64,000 bases of DNA from Mycoplana dimorpha (GTDB lineage: Bacteria; Pseudomonadota; Alphaproteobacteria; Rhizobiales; Rhizobiaceae). Under the pieces are notes generated by a model that ran no database searches, was not told the DNA's origin, and saw only the letters and a program-made list of their open reading frames with translations. Numbering within the stretch: position 1 is the first letter of the stretch; each line of letters begins with the position of its first letter. Of the stretch, positions 56,056 through 64,000 are shown in pieces. Where the stretch lies: the NCBI RefSeq assembly GCF_003046475.1, contig NZ_PZZZ01000002.1, positions 124,001 through 188,000 of the forward strand. Reading direction: 5' to 3'. The position numbers were made by a program, and so were the translations under genes.

Positions 56056-56471
56056 GGGAATTCTCCTAACTCCACGGTGTTGGTTCAGCACGTCCGACAA
56101 CTGTTTGCCGTTGTTCGGATGACTGCAACCTACAGACGCCGCATTGCTGCCCGCTTAAGGAAGGCGGTTACCATTCTGTTAACGTTGGTTGCCAGATGTT
56201 GTGGTAAACAAAGGGCCAACACAGCGGATGATGGCGCAAAGCCGCAGTGGCCGGAATTGCAGGGCGGTGACCGTGCTTCCCAAGCGCCCAATCTCGGGAC
56301 AAGCGTCGTGCCCTCCTTTTCACGCGAGCGACTCATGCCGGCCTGCGTTGCTGATTCGTCATCCGGCCAGGGGAGCCCAGCAATGGTGGCGCGAACTCGT
56401 TCTTCCCGTCTTAAGGCTTCATTCACCATTCCCGGCCATGCTGATTAGAGCGACAGCTTCAGGATATCGGG
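56056..56471. other. Non-coding region between flp and the CpaC N-domain gene (416 bp)
   Basis: Divergent gap serving the pilin (leftward) and the small secretin-domain gene (rightward). It holds the CtrA-like box at 56168-56182 and a CTTAAGG element near 56155. Bases 56100-56220 are less GC-rich, as expected for promoters. The remaining right half (56220-56471) has no gene that I can support; an antisense frame of 99 codons there lacks a ribosome site and any family resemblance. Confidence 0.6.
56168..56182 (-). promoter_or_regulatory. Near-consensus CtrA box before flp
   Basis: On the + strand: TTAC, CATTCTG, TTAA, one mismatch from TTAA-N7-TTAA, followed by CG. It lies 113-127 bp upstream of the pilin ATG. 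CtrA activates the Tad pilin gene in Caulobacter, so the position is biologically sensible. Confidence 0.45.
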
Positions 56472-56897
56472 ATGACGACCGTCGGAACACCTGCCTCCCC
56501 CATGACCGCGCTGGCCATCGGCATTCTGCTCATGCCATCGGTACTGGGCGCCGGCATGGCGCGTGCCGACGATAGCACGATGATGCGCGTCTACATGGAT
56601 CACGCGCGCGTGCTCAAGCTCGACCGTCCGGTCAGCAAGGTGATCGTCGGCAATGCCGAGGTCGCCGACGCCACGGTCGCCGATGCGAAAACCATCGTGC
56701 TGACCGGCCGCAATTTCGGCACCACCAACCTCGTCCTGCTCGATGCCGACGGCAATGCGATCGTCGACGAGCGCATCCTAGTTTCCATCGACGAGGGCAA
56801 CACGGTCCGTGTCTTCCGCCAGACGGAACGCTCGGTGCTCTCCTGCACGCCGATCTGCGAACAGCACGCCAAGCGCGCCACCGATACGGGCCCCTGA
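56472..56897 (+). CDS. Stand-alone pilus-secretin N-terminal domain protein (CpaC N-domain-like)
   Basis: A 141-residue exported protein: signal peptide (about 1-33, LLMPSVLGAGMARA), then a domain homologous to the first domain of CpaC. The pattern HARVLKLDRPVSKVIVGNAEVADATVADAKT matches in part the CpaC region around VADPEKADAVTRTSRR, followed by VLTGRNFGTTNLVLLDADG. It ends with RSVLSCTPICEQ, giving a Cys pair that may form a disulfide. No secretin core follows, and I see no broken remnant downstream, so it is probably an accessory to the Tad channel. It is divergent from flp. Confidence 0.82.
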   Translation: MTTVGTPASPMTALAIGILLMPSVLGAGMARADDSTMMRVYMDHARVLKLDRPVSKVIVGNAEVADATVADAKTIVLTGRNFGTTNLVLLDADGNAIVDERILVSIDEGNTVRVFRQTERSVLSCTPICEQHAKRATDTGP

Positions 56898-57039
56898 CGG
56901 CCGGTCGAGTGGGCGATCGTGCGAAAGTGAGAAGCCGCTAAATTGCGGCGCTTCCCGCATACGAAAAATAAACGGTCTGCGAAGTAACCTTGCCGGGCGT
57001 CCTGTCTCGAGGGCGTGAAGCGGAAGGTGCATCGCTGCC

Positions 57040-57651
57040 ATGAAGACAGTGAAGGATCACAAGCACGGGCGTTCCTGGTTCAGGCGCGTTCTCCGCGAAC
57101 GGAGCGGTGCTGCGGCGCTGGAATTTGCAATTCTCGCACCGATGTTCTTCCTGATCGTCTTCGCCACCATCGAGACCTTCGTTGCCTATACCGCCGAGCA
57201 GATGCTGGTGAACGCCAACGAAGCCATGGCGCGCAGGGTCCGGATGGGCGAGATCACCTTCAACATGGGGCGCCCGACCGACATGAACGAAGCGCAGTTT
57301 CGCGCTGCGTTCTGCGCCGAACTGACCGTTCTTCTCTCCTGCTCGTCGACCGAACCGACAAAACCGTCGCGCCTTTATCTCGACGTCCGCAGCGCCGCTT
57401 CCTTCAGCGCCCTGCCGGCGAACACGATTCCGCGCATCGGCAACTCGAAGACGGGCCCGCTCGACACCAGTGCCTTCCGCTTCTCGCCCGGCGGCAAGAG
57501 CTCGATCAACGTCGTCCGCGCCTATTACCGCTGGCCGGTGATCGTGGACTACCTCCGGCCGATACTTGCCAATCTGCAGTCCGCCGACGGGTCGCTGCAG
57601 GACCACCTCATTGTGGCCGCGGCCGTTATTCAGAGCGAGGACTTCAAATGA
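57040..57651 (+). CDS. TadE-type pseudopilin (first)
   Basis: A 203-residue TadE-family protein. The processing site is RERSG followed by AAALEF, with Glu at +5 and Phe at +6, then the hydrophobic helix AILAPMFFLIVFATIETFVAY. The large C-terminal domain (about 50-203) is periplasmic and includes a Cys pair (FCAELTVLLSC). It is a minor subunit of the Tad pilus, processed by CpaA. Its stop overlaps the next gene's ATG (ATGA). Confidence 0.9.
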   Translation: MKTVKDHKHGRSWFRRVLRERSGAAALEFAILAPMFFLIVFATIETFVAYTAEQMLVNANEAMARRVRMGEITFNMGRPTDMNEAQFRAAFCAELTVLLSCSSTEPTKPSRLYLDVRSAASFSALPANTIPRIGNSKTGPLDTSAFRFSPGGKSSINVVRAYYRWPVIVDYLRPILANLQSADGSLQDHLIVAAAVIQSEDFK

Positions 57652-58250
57652 CGAAGCAGCGCAACGAAGGCAGGCATCGTATTTCCGGCATAACCGGCAT
57701 TGGCGCGCAGTTGCGGCGCCTCTTCGGTGCGCGCGAGGGCGCCGGCGCCGTCGAGTTCGCCATCGTCGCGCCCCTGCTGATCGTCGGTTATCTCGGCGCC
57801 TACGAGATTTCGGTCGCCTGGTCGTTCGCAAACAAGGTCGGCCGCTCCGCAGCCACCATCGCCGACGCGATCGCACGCAGGACCAACGTCACCGGTGCGG
57901 TCATGGACGACATGACGAAGATTGCCTCCAACATCATGGCACCGTACACGGCCGACAATTACCGGTTGAAGATCACCGGCATCCAGGTGGACAAGGACGG
58001 CAACGCCACCGTCGCCTGGTCGCGCGACGAGCAGCGGGCTGCGCCCTATGTCAAGGGCAGCCCCGTGTCGCTGCCGGCGGCGATGCGCGAACCCGAGACC
58101 TTCATCGTCAGGGCCGAGCTGTCGCTGCCCTATAGAATATTGACGCTTATCCCCGGCGCCGACGCATCGGGAGAACGGATCTTCATCGACCGCACGAACT
58201 TCAGTCTGGAGCGACAGGGCAAGTCGATCACCTGCTCCGACTGTGGCTGA
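57648..58250 (+). CDS. TadE/TadF-type pseudopilin (second)
   Basis: A 200-residue pseudopilin. A basic N-terminus of about 33 residues precedes the site GAREG followed by AGAVEF, then the helix AIVAPLLIVGYLGAYEISVAW. The C-terminus ends in a Cys pair (ITCSDCG). Coupled to the first TadE gene by a 4-base overlap. The von Willebrand-type TadG that often accompanies these genes is not in the window. Confidence 0.9.
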   Translation: MTKQRNEGRHRISGITGIGAQLRRLFGAREGAGAVEFAIVAPLLIVGYLGAYEISVAWSFANKVGRSAATIADAIARRTNVTGAVMDDMTKIASNIMAPYTADNYRLKITGIQVDKDGNATVAWSRDEQRAAPYVKGSPVSLPAAMREPETFIVRAELSLPYRILTLIPGADASGERIFIDRTNFSLERQGKSITCSDCG

Positions 58251-58429
58251 CGGCCCCGATCTTCGCCACGTGTGCGACCGGCCCGCGGGCTGTGCGGCGA
58301 CGATTCCGCTTGAGCGGACGTGCTTTTCCGTGTCATTTCCGAAATCCGCTGCTGCGCCCGCGTTGCATTACGGCGCGTGATCGTCCCGGCGGGCGAACCG
58401 GTTGTGGCGGCAGGATCGGCAGGTAACGG

Positions 58430-59659
58430 ATGCCCAGAGCGTTTCTTTTCGTACTTGATTCCTTCGGCATCGGCGGTGCGCCCGACGCAGCCGCCTTCGG
58501 CGACGACGGTGCCGACACGCTCGGGCACATCGCGGAATTCTGCGCCGCCGGAGCCGCCGATCGGGCCGGCCTGCGCCACGGCCCTCTGAAACTACCCAAC
58601 ATGTCCGCGCTCGGCCTGGTGCACGCCGCCCGCGCTTCGACCGGCCGCTTTCCCGCTGGCATGGAAGTCCCTGCCCGGGTGTTCGGTCACCATGGCGCAG
58701 CGAGCGAGGTCTCGCATGGCAAGGACACGCCGTCCGGCCACTGGGAGATCGCCGGAACGCCGGTCATGTTCGACTGGGGCTATTTTCCCGCCGAGGGCGA
58801 CGCCTTCCCGTCGGACCTGGTCGCCGCCATCTGCGACATCGGCAGGGTGCCGGGCATACTCGGCAACTGCCATGCCTCCGGCACCGACATCCTCGCCCGC
58901 TGCGGCGAGGAGCACATCCGCACCGGCAAGCCGATCTGCTACACCTCTTCCGATTCCGTCTTCCAGATCGCCGCGCACGAGAACCATTTCGGCCTGGACC
59001 GGCTGCTTGCCTTCTGCCAGGCGGTGCGGCTCATCCTCGACGAATGGCCGGGCGGCCGTATCGGCCGCGTGATCGCGCGGCCGTTTGTCGGCGAGACGGC
59101 GGCGAGCTTCGAGCGGACCGGCAACCGCCGCGACTTTTCCGTCCCGCCGCCCGAGCCGACGCTGCTCGACAGGTTGACGGAGGCCGGCCGCACCGTGCAC
59201 GCGGTTGGCAAGATCGGCGACATCTTCGCCCACAAGGGCATCGGCCGGCTGACCAAGGCCAACGGCAACATGGCGCTGTTCGACGCGACCCTGCAGGCAA
59301 TGGACGAAGCCAAGGACGGCGACCTGGTCTTCACCAACTTCGTCGATTTCGACATGCTCTACGGCCATCGCCGCGACGTCGCCGGCTACGCCGCAGCGCT
59401 CGAGGCCTTTGACCGGCGCCTGCCCGAAGTGGATCGCAAGCTGCATGCCGGCGATCTCGTGATCCTCACCGCCGATCACGGTTGCGATCCGACCTGGCGG
59501 GGCACGGACCATACGCGCGAGCGGGTTCCGGTCATGAGCTTCGGCCCCGGCATCCGCTCGCGCCTGCTCGACACCCGCACGACCCTCGCCGATATCGGCG
59601 AGACGATCGCCAGGCACCTCGGCATTGCGCCCGGCCCGCACGGAAGAAGCTTTCTGTGA
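58430..59659 (+). CDS. deoB: Phosphopentomutase
   Basis: A 409-residue alkaline-phosphatase-superfamily enzyme that converts (deoxy)ribose 1-phosphate to the 5-phosphate. N-terminal metal site [13 protein letters not shown], phosphorylated Thr region [12 protein letters not shown], and C-terminal metal site [18 protein letters not shown] are all present. ATG 58430. It opens the rightward nucleoside salvage operon; its TGA overlaps the GTG of the deaminase gene. Confidence 0.96.
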   Translation: MPRAFLFVLDSFGIGGAPDAAAFGDDGADTLGHIAEFCAAGAADRAGLRHGPLKLPNMSALGLVHAARASTGRFPAGMEVPARVFGHHGAASEVSHGKDTPSGHWEIAGTPVMFDWGYFPAEGDAFPSDLVAAICDIGRVPGILGNCHASGTDILARCGEEHIRTGKPICYTSSDSVFQIAAHENHFGLDRLLAFCQAVRLILDEWPGGRIGRVIARPFVGETAASFERTGNRRDFSVPPPEPTLLDRLTEAGRTVHAVGKIGDIFAHKGIGRLTKANGNMALFDATLQAMDEAKDGDLVFTNFVDFDMLYGHRRDVAGYAAALEAFDRRLPEVDRKLHAGDLVILTADHGCDPTWRGTDHTRERVPVMSFGPGIRSRLLDTRTTLADIGETIARHLGIAPGPHGRSFL

Positions 59660-60624
59660 CCGCGAACCTGAAAAAGGCCGAGCTGCATTGCCACCTAGAA
59701 GGGGCGGTGCCACCCGCGCTCACCCTGTCGCAGGCCAGAAAGTACAACGTCGATACCGATGCCTTCCTGCGCGACGGCACCTATGTCTGGCACGACTTCA
59801 CCAGCTTCCTCGCAGCCTATGACGCCGTCGCAGCCCTGTTTCGGAGCGAGGACGACTATGCGCTCCTGACCGAGACCTATCTCGACGAACTGGCCGCGGC
59901 CGGCGCGATCTACAGCGAGCTCTTCGTCTCTCCCGATCACGCCGAGACGGTCGGGCTCGGTGCCGACCGCTACATGGCCGGCATCGGACGCGGCATCGAG
60001 GCGGCGAGGGCGCGCACCGGCATCGAGTGCCGAATGGTGGTGGTCGGTCTCCGGCACCGCGGCCCGGAGCGCGTCGAATGGGCGGCGCGCTATGCCGCCA
60101 GCTGCGGGAACCCGTTTGTGACCGGCTTCAACATGGCGGGCGAGGAACGGGTCGGCGCCGTCGCCGACTACGCCCGCGCCTTCGCGATCGCCCGCGACGC
60201 CGGCCTTAGCATCACCGTTCACGCAGGTGAACTTTGCGGTGCCTCCAGCGTGCGCGACGCCCTCGACATCCTCCGTCCCGCCCGCATCGGCCACGGCGTG
60301 CGGGCGATCGAGGACGCCGAGCTCGTGGCGCGGCTGGCCGGGGACGGCATCGTGCTGGAAGTCTGCCCAGGCTCGAATATCGCCCTCGGGGTCTTTGCGG
60401 ACCTTACCGCTCCCCCGCTGCGCCGGCTTCATGCAGCCGGCGTGAAGGTTACGCTGAACTCCGACGATCCACCGTTCTTCGGGACCTCGCTGCAACGCGA
60501 GTACGAAACGGCGTCCCGGGTGATGGGGTTCACCGATGCCGAACTGAACGAGATGACGCGAACGGCAATAGAGGCAGCGTTCGTCGACGAGAGGACCCGC
60601 GCGGATCTGCTCGCACGGCTCTGA
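59656..60624 (+). CDS. add: Adenosine deaminase
   Basis: A 322-residue amidohydrolase. Zinc ligands in ELHCHLEGA near the N-terminus, the catalytic Glu in VHAGELCGA, and the C-terminal metal Asp in LNSDDPPFF. It deaminates adenosine or a related purine (adenine deaminase of the same subfamily is the alternative). Start at GTG 59656 overlapping deoB; there is no ATG nearby before the HCHLE motif. The 155 bp after it precede upp. Confidence 0.9.
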   Translation: MTANLKKAELHCHLEGAVPPALTLSQARKYNVDTDAFLRDGTYVWHDFTSFLAAYDAVAALFRSEDDYALLTETYLDELAAAGAIYSELFVSPDHAETVGLGADRYMAGIGRGIEAARARTGIECRMVVVGLRHRGPERVEWAARYAASCGNPFVTGFNMAGEERVGAVADYARAFAIARDAGLSITVHAGELCGASSVRDALDILRPARIGHGVRAIEDAELVARLAGDGIVLEVCPGSNIALGVFADLTAPPLRRLHAAGVKVTLNSDDPPFFGTSLQREYETASRVMGFTDAELNEMTRTAIEAAFVDERTRADLLARL

Positions 60625-60779
60625 CGACGACACTGCCCGAGCCCGGCCGGCCAGCATGGCTCGGCTTGCGGTGCCCGGCCGGGGATGAAACGCTGCCGCC
60701 GCCGGCAATCCCTTGCAGCAGGCCGTGGGATCGTGGAAAAAGAGTTGGGGTTCAACACCAAGAAACGGAAGGTTTGTCC

Positions 60780-61409
60780 ATGGACGGCGTCACAGTCATC
60801 GATCACCCGCTCGTGCAGCACAAGCTGACCATCATGCGCAAGAAGGAGACCTCGACCGGCAGCTTCCGCCGGCTCCTGCGCGAGATTTCGACGCTGCTCT
60901 GCTATGAGGTGACCCGCGATCTGGAACTGACGACCGAGCGCATCGAGACGCCGCTGCAGGTGATCGACGCGCCGATCCTCGAGGGCAAGAAACTGGTCTT
61001 CGCCTCGATCCTGCGCGCCGGCAACGGCCTGCTGGAGGGCATGCTCGAACTGGTTCCCTCCGCCCGCGTCTCGCATATCGGCGTCTACCGCGACCATGAA
61101 ACGCTCGAGGCTGTCGAATACTTCTTCAAGGCGCCGGATCTTTTGGGCGAACGCCTGGTCATCGTCGTTGACCCGATGCTGGCGACCGGCAACTCGGCGA
61201 TTGCGGCGATCGAAAAGCTGAAGGAGCGCGGCGCAACCAACATCCGCTTCCTCTGCCTGCTGGCCGCCCCCGAGGGCATCCGGAACTTCCGGACGGCGCA
61301 TCCGGATGTGAAGATCTATACCGCGTCGATCGACAGTCACCTGAACGAGAAGGGCTACATCATGCCCGGCCTCGGCGATGCCGGCGACCGCATGTACGGC
61401 ACCAAGTAG
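60780..61409 (+). CDS. upp: Uracil phosphoribosyltransferase
   Basis: A 209-residue salvage enzyme making UMP from uracil and PRPP, normal length. The PRPP loop is [11 protein letters not shown], and the uracil-binding C-terminus is [18 protein letters not shown] 60780, preceded by a weak ribosome site (GGAAGG about 11 bases upstream). Same strand as deoB and add, so the three probably form one salvage transcription unit, although a promoter in the 155-bp gap cannot be excluded. Confidence 0.97.
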   Translation: MDGVTVIDHPLVQHKLTIMRKKETSTGSFRRLLREISTLLCYEVTRDLELTTERIETPLQVIDAPILEGKKLVFASILRAGNGLLEGMLELVPSARVSHIGVYRDHETLEAVEYFFKAPDLLGERLVIVVDPMLATGNSAIAAIEKLKERGATNIRFLCLLAAPEGIRNFRTAHPDVKIYTASIDSHLNEKGYIMPGLGDAGDRMYGTK

Positions 61410-61415
61410 GCGATC

Positions 61416-61430
61416 TTAACGGACCGTTAG
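61416..61430. promoter_or_regulatory. Near-consensus CtrA box before the aspartic protease gene
   Basis: TTAA, CGGACCG, TTAG: the same one-mismatch form as at 45577. It also contains the palindrome TAACGG A CCGTTA. It lies 6 bases after the upp stop and about 107 bp before the protease start. It might equally form a small 3' hairpin of upp. Confidence 0.3.
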
Positions 61431-61536
61431 CCACTGCGTCGATTCGCTGTGGCAATAAAGAGCGGGCGGGACGGATTTTTCCGTTCCATCAACCGGACTG
61501 TGGTGTGGTCTGGGCGCTTCCTTGAAGGAGATGCCC

Positions 61537-62064
61537 ATGCTCGCCCGCAGTCTGTTCGTGGTCGCCGCCGTCGCCGTCGCCGCGGTCTTCGCACCCGGCC
61601 TTACCGGCACCTTCCTTGCGACCGCGCCTGAAACCAAAAAGAGCGCCACTGTTGAGCAACCGCAACCGGTTTCGACGGCTCGCTACACCGGCAATCGCGG
61701 GGTGGTGCTCGAGGCGGACGGCACCGGTCATTTCTCCGGCCAGTTCACCATCAACGGTCGCAAGGAAAAGGGCATGGTCGACACCGGCGCCAGCATGGTG
61801 GCGATCAATGTTTCAACCGCCGCACGGCTCGGCATGGCCCGCAATGACCTTGATTTCCGCTATGCGGTCGACACCGCCAACGGCAAGACGCGGGCGGCCT
61901 ATGTCCGCCTCGACAGCGTCGTGATCGGCTCCATCAGCGTCCCAAACGTCGGGGCCATGGTGCTGGAGGACAAGGCGCTTTCCGGAACGCTGATCGGCAT
62001 GACCTTCCTGAAAGGCCTCAAGTCCTATCAGGTCGACGGCAATCGGATGCGGCTCATGCGCTGA
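61537..62064 (+). CDS. Membrane-anchored retropepsin-like aspartic protease (TIGR02281-type)
   Basis: A 175-residue protein: N-terminal membrane helix or signal (SLFVVAAVAVAAVFAPGL), a linker, then a single-lobe aspartic protease domain (about 55-175). The catalytic motif is VDTGAS (Asp82), with the partner ILIGMTFL-type loop appearing as LIGMTFLKGL. The enzyme must dimerise to be active. Cellular role unknown; the family is common in alphaproteobacteria. ATG 61537 has AAGGAG six bases upstream; ATG 61531 lies too close to it. Its 3' end overlaps the convergent deoA stop by 11 bases. Confidence 0.85.
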   Translation: MLARSLFVVAAVAVAAVFAPGLTGTFLATAPETKKSATVEQPQPVSTARYTGNRGVVLEADGTGHFSGQFTINGRKEKGMVDTGASMVAINVSTAARLGMARNDLDFRYAVDTANGKTRAAYVRLDSVVIGSISVPNVGAMVLEDKALSGTLIGMTFLKGLKSYQVDGNRMRLMR

Positions 62065-63373
62065 TTCTGTCGATGATCGGACTTTCCGGTACCGGTGCAG
62101 TATTGGCGATCGTATAAAGGCTGCGCAGGCGCAGGACGCCCGCCTGGGCCTCGTCCAGCGTCCGAGCGTGGACCCGGCCGATCTCGTCGCCCCTTTCGAC
62201 CCAGGTGCCGAGGGGGCGAAGCCGGTCGAAGCCGACGCGATGGTCAATGGGCTGGTCCGGTGTTGTCCGGCCGCCGCCGAGCTCGATCATTGCCATGCCG
62301 ATACCGCGCGTATCGCAGGCGACGAGATAGCCCGTGTGGTCCAGCGTGACCGGCAAGATGACCGGCGCCCTGACGAGCGTCGAACCGGGATCGTCGAGCA
62401 GGTTGCCCGGACCGCCGAGCAGAAGGACCATGCGCGAGAATGCCTCCGCGGCGCTGCCGTTCGAAAGCGCGCGCTCCGCCCTGGCATGCCCGGCGGCGGC
62501 ATCCGGCTCGATTCCCGCGGCGACCAGCATCTCCGCAGCCAGCGCCAGCACGACTCGTTCGAGCCGCGTGCCCGCCTTCTCGCCCTTCAGGAACGCGATG
62601 CAGTTCTCGACCTCCACGACATTGCCGACCGCGTCAGCGAGCGGCTGGTTCATGTCGGTGATCAGTGCGGTGGTGGGCAGCCCTGCGCCATTGGCGACCT
62701 CAACGAGGGCGCGGGCAAGACGTTCGGCGTCGGGGCGGCTCGTCATGAACGCGCCATTGCCGAGCTTGACGTCCAGCACCAGCGACTGCAGCCCGGCCGC
62801 CAGCTTCTTCGACAGGATCGACGCGGTGATCAGTGGCGCCGAGTCGACGGTCGCGGTGACGTCGCGGATTGCATAGAGCCGCCGGTCTGCCGGCGCCAGA
62901 TCGGCGCTCTGGCCGACGATCGCACAGCCGGCTTCCTTGACGGCGCGCCGGAACAGCGAGGCAGGCGGGTTGATCGTATAGCCGGGGATGGATTCCAGCT
63001 TGTCGAGCGTGCCCCCGGTGTGCCCGAGACCGCGGCCCGAGATCATCGGCACCGCCAGTCCGCACGCCGCGGCGAGCGGTGCCAGCATCAGCGAGACGTT
63101 GTCGCCGACGCCGCCCGTCGAATGCTTGTCGGCGACGGGGCGATCAAGGTCACGCCAGTCCAGTACCTCGCCGGAATCGCGCATCGCCTGCGTCAGCGCC
63201 ACGGTCTCGCGCGCGTCCATGCCGCGAAACCAGACGGCCATGGCGAAGGCTGCGACCTGTCCCTCGCTGGCGCTGCCGTCGGTCAGCGCCGCGATGAAAG
63301 CCGAAATCTCATTCGACGTTAGCTCCTCACCATCGCGTTTGCGCCGGATGATTTCCTGCGGCAGCATCGTCAA
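62054..63373 (-). CDS. deoA: Thymidine phosphorylase
   Basis: A 439-residue pyrimidine-nucleoside phosphorylase, length as E. coli DeoA. The phosphate-binding signature DKHSTGGVGD is intact, preceded by MRDSGEVLDW; GRGLGHTGGTLDKLES is the second landmark. It cleaves thymidine to thymine and deoxyribose 1-phosphate, which DeoB (58430) converts onward. Its start overlaps the deoC stop (ATGA), and its end overlaps the convergent protease gene by 11 bases. Confidence 0.96.
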   Translation of the reverse strand: MTMLPQEIIRRKRDGEELTSNEISAFIAALTDGSASEGQVAAFAMAVWFRGMDARETVALTQAMRDSGEVLDWRDLDRPVADKHSTGGVGDNVSLMLAPLAAACGLAVPMISGRGLGHTGGTLDKLESIPGYTINPPASLFRRAVKEAGCAIVGQSADLAPADRRLYAIRDVTATVDSAPLITASILSKKLAAGLQSLVLDVKLGNGAFMTSRPDAERLARALVEVANGAGLPTTALITDMNQPLADAVGNVVEVENCIAFLKGEKAGTRLERVVLALAAEMLVAAGIEPDAAAGHARAERALSNGSAAEAFSRMVLLLGGPGNLLDDPGSTLVRAPVILPVTLDHTGYLVACDTRGIGMAMIELGGGRTTPDQPIDHRVGFDRLRPLGTWVERGDEIGRVHARTLDEAQAGVLRLRSLYTIANTAPVPESPIIDRISA

Positions 63374-64000
63374 TAGGCCGCGCTCGAGCCGCCGGAGCCG
63401 CGGCCGTCGAGCACCGCGAGAATGTCGCCCAGAAGACCGGAGGCGCCGAATCGGAAGGTGGAGGGAATCGCCCAGTCCGGCCCGTGGATGGTCGCGGCAA
63501 GCCTGAGGTGGAGGGCGGCGTCTCCGACCGTGCGCACGCCGCCGGCCGGCTTGAAGCCGACCTTGCGCCCGCTCTCGCGGATGGCATTCAGCATGATGTC
63601 GGCGGCTTCCAGCGTGGCGTTGACCGCGACCTTGCCGGTCGAGGTCTTGATGAAATCGGCGCCGGAGGCGATCGCCAGGTGCGAGGCGTTGCGGACCAGG
63701 TCGGGGTTCTTCAGTTCGCCGGTTTCGAGGATCGTCTTCAGCAGCACCGGCGGTGCGCAGACCTCGCGTACGGCGCGGATCATCTGCCGCACCGCCGCCT
63801 CGTCGCCTGCCATCAGCGCCCGGTATGGGATGACCAGGTCGATCTCGTCGGCGCCATCGGCGATGGCCTGCCGGGTTTCGGCAACGACGTCGTCGACCGG
63901 CAGGTCGCCGGACGGAAAATTGACGACGGTCGCGATCCGGATCGGGCTGTTCTCACCCAGCAACGCACGCGCCTGCTTTACGAAGCGTGGCCAGATGCAG
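63370..64000 (-). CDS. deoC: Deoxyribose-phosphate aldolase, N-terminus beyond the window
   Basis: About 209 C-terminal residues of DeoC; the frame is open to the window edge (reading CIWPRFVKQARALLG at the edge). It splits deoxyribose 5-phosphate into acetaldehyde and glyceraldehyde 3-phosphate. Landmarks: ATVVNFPSGD, DEIDLVIPYRAL (with the conserved Asp) and DFIKTSTGKV with the Schiff-base Lys; GFKPAGGVRT holds the second Lys. The stop overlaps the deoA start by 4 bases. With deoA, deoB, add and upp it completes deoxynucleoside catabolism. Confidence 0.95.
   Translation of the reverse strand, partial: CIWPRFVKQARALLGENSPIRIATVVNFPSGDLPVDDVVAETRQAIADGADEIDLVIPYRALMAGDEAAVRQMIRAVREVCAPPVLLKTILETGELKNPDLVRNASHLAIASGADFIKTSTGKVAVNATLEAADIMLNAIRESGRKVGFKPAGGVRTVGDAALHLRLAATIHGPDWAIPSTFRFGASGLLGDILAVLDGRGSGGSSAAY

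Noticed and set aside
56130-56429. 99-codon open frame in the flp upstream region
   Set aside because: No ribosome site, no domain, and it would cover the pilin promoter with the CtrA-like box.
62054-62064. 11-base overlap of the deoA and aspartic protease 3' ends as a frameshift sign
   Set aside because: Both proteins end at normal family lengths, so this is simply a convergent overlap.

Overview
The window is GC-rich chromosomal DNA (roughly 65% G+C by eye) from an alphaproteobacterium of the order Hyphomicrobiales, most likely Rhizobiaceae or a near relative. The evidence is gene content and order: recF beside a MoeB/ThiF gene, efp with epmA/epmB, glk - ABC exporter - dapB - gpmA, mepA next to yejABEF, a cpa-type Tad pilus locus, and the deo genes. 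Gene density is high. I saw no tRNA, rRNA, CRISPR array, insertion sequence or phage gene. This looks like core chromosome with one conspicuous accessory island.

Layout. (1) 2-1021: 3' end of polA. (2) 1231-15726: the island. It holds a family-4 glycosyltransferase and a secreted GH5 glycanase (+ strand); a polysaccharide co-polymerase with a ruined kinase domain and an O-antigen polymerase-like membrane protein (- strand); a tightly coupled + strand operon of a carrier protein, an acyl-CoA-dehydrogenase-like flavoprotein, an amino acid:carrier-protein ligase (a seryl-tRNA-synthetase paralogue), DUF1839 and a GH2 glycosidase; then a two-domain alpha/beta hydrolase and a GT2 glycosyltransferase (- strand). 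(3) 15936-19605: recF, a moeB/thiF-like gene, a 2-hydroxyacid dehydrogenase and an SH3 protein. (4) 19613-23533: an adenosine kinase-like gene, then efp divergent from epmA-epmB, the EF-P beta-lysylation set. (5) 23554-29830: a chemoreceptor, a CysZ-like membrane protein, a VOC protein/TetR pair, nth, a DUF2244 protein and an Ada/Ogt-type DNA repair protein. (6) 29881-34308: gpmA, dapB, an MsbA-like exporter and glk in one - strand group. (7) 34551-42660: mepA, yejABEF and a GhrA-like reductase. (8) 42825-45540: a C40 peptidase, a MarR regulator and an M17 aminopeptidase. (9) 45673-58250: a Tad pilus locus (tadD; tadC-tadB-cpaF-cpaE-cpaD-cpaC-cpaB; cpaA; flp; a solo CpaC N-terminal domain; two TadE-type pseudopilins) plus a small tyrosine phosphatase. 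(10) 58430-64000: deoB-add-upp, an aspartic protease, and deoA-deoC (deoC cut by the window end), i.e. nucleoside salvage.

The most interesting part is the island. Its central operon looks like a carrier-protein pathway: the ligase loads an amino acid (glycine or alanine in characterised homologues) on the carrier protein, the flavoprotein may modify it while tethered, and DUF1839, which resembles the N-terminal domain of the butirosin acyltransferase BtrH, may pass it to an acceptor. Flanking genes for polysaccharide assembly suggest a sugar acceptor. This is a hypothesis; the acceptor and product are unknown.

A second theme is regulation. Two exact TTAA-N7-TTAA palindromes, the alphaproteobacterial CtrA consensus, lie upstream of the island and of the chemoreceptor. 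One-mismatch versions lie upstream of the Flp pilin, tadD and the aspartic protease, hinting at shared cell-cycle control of surface functions.
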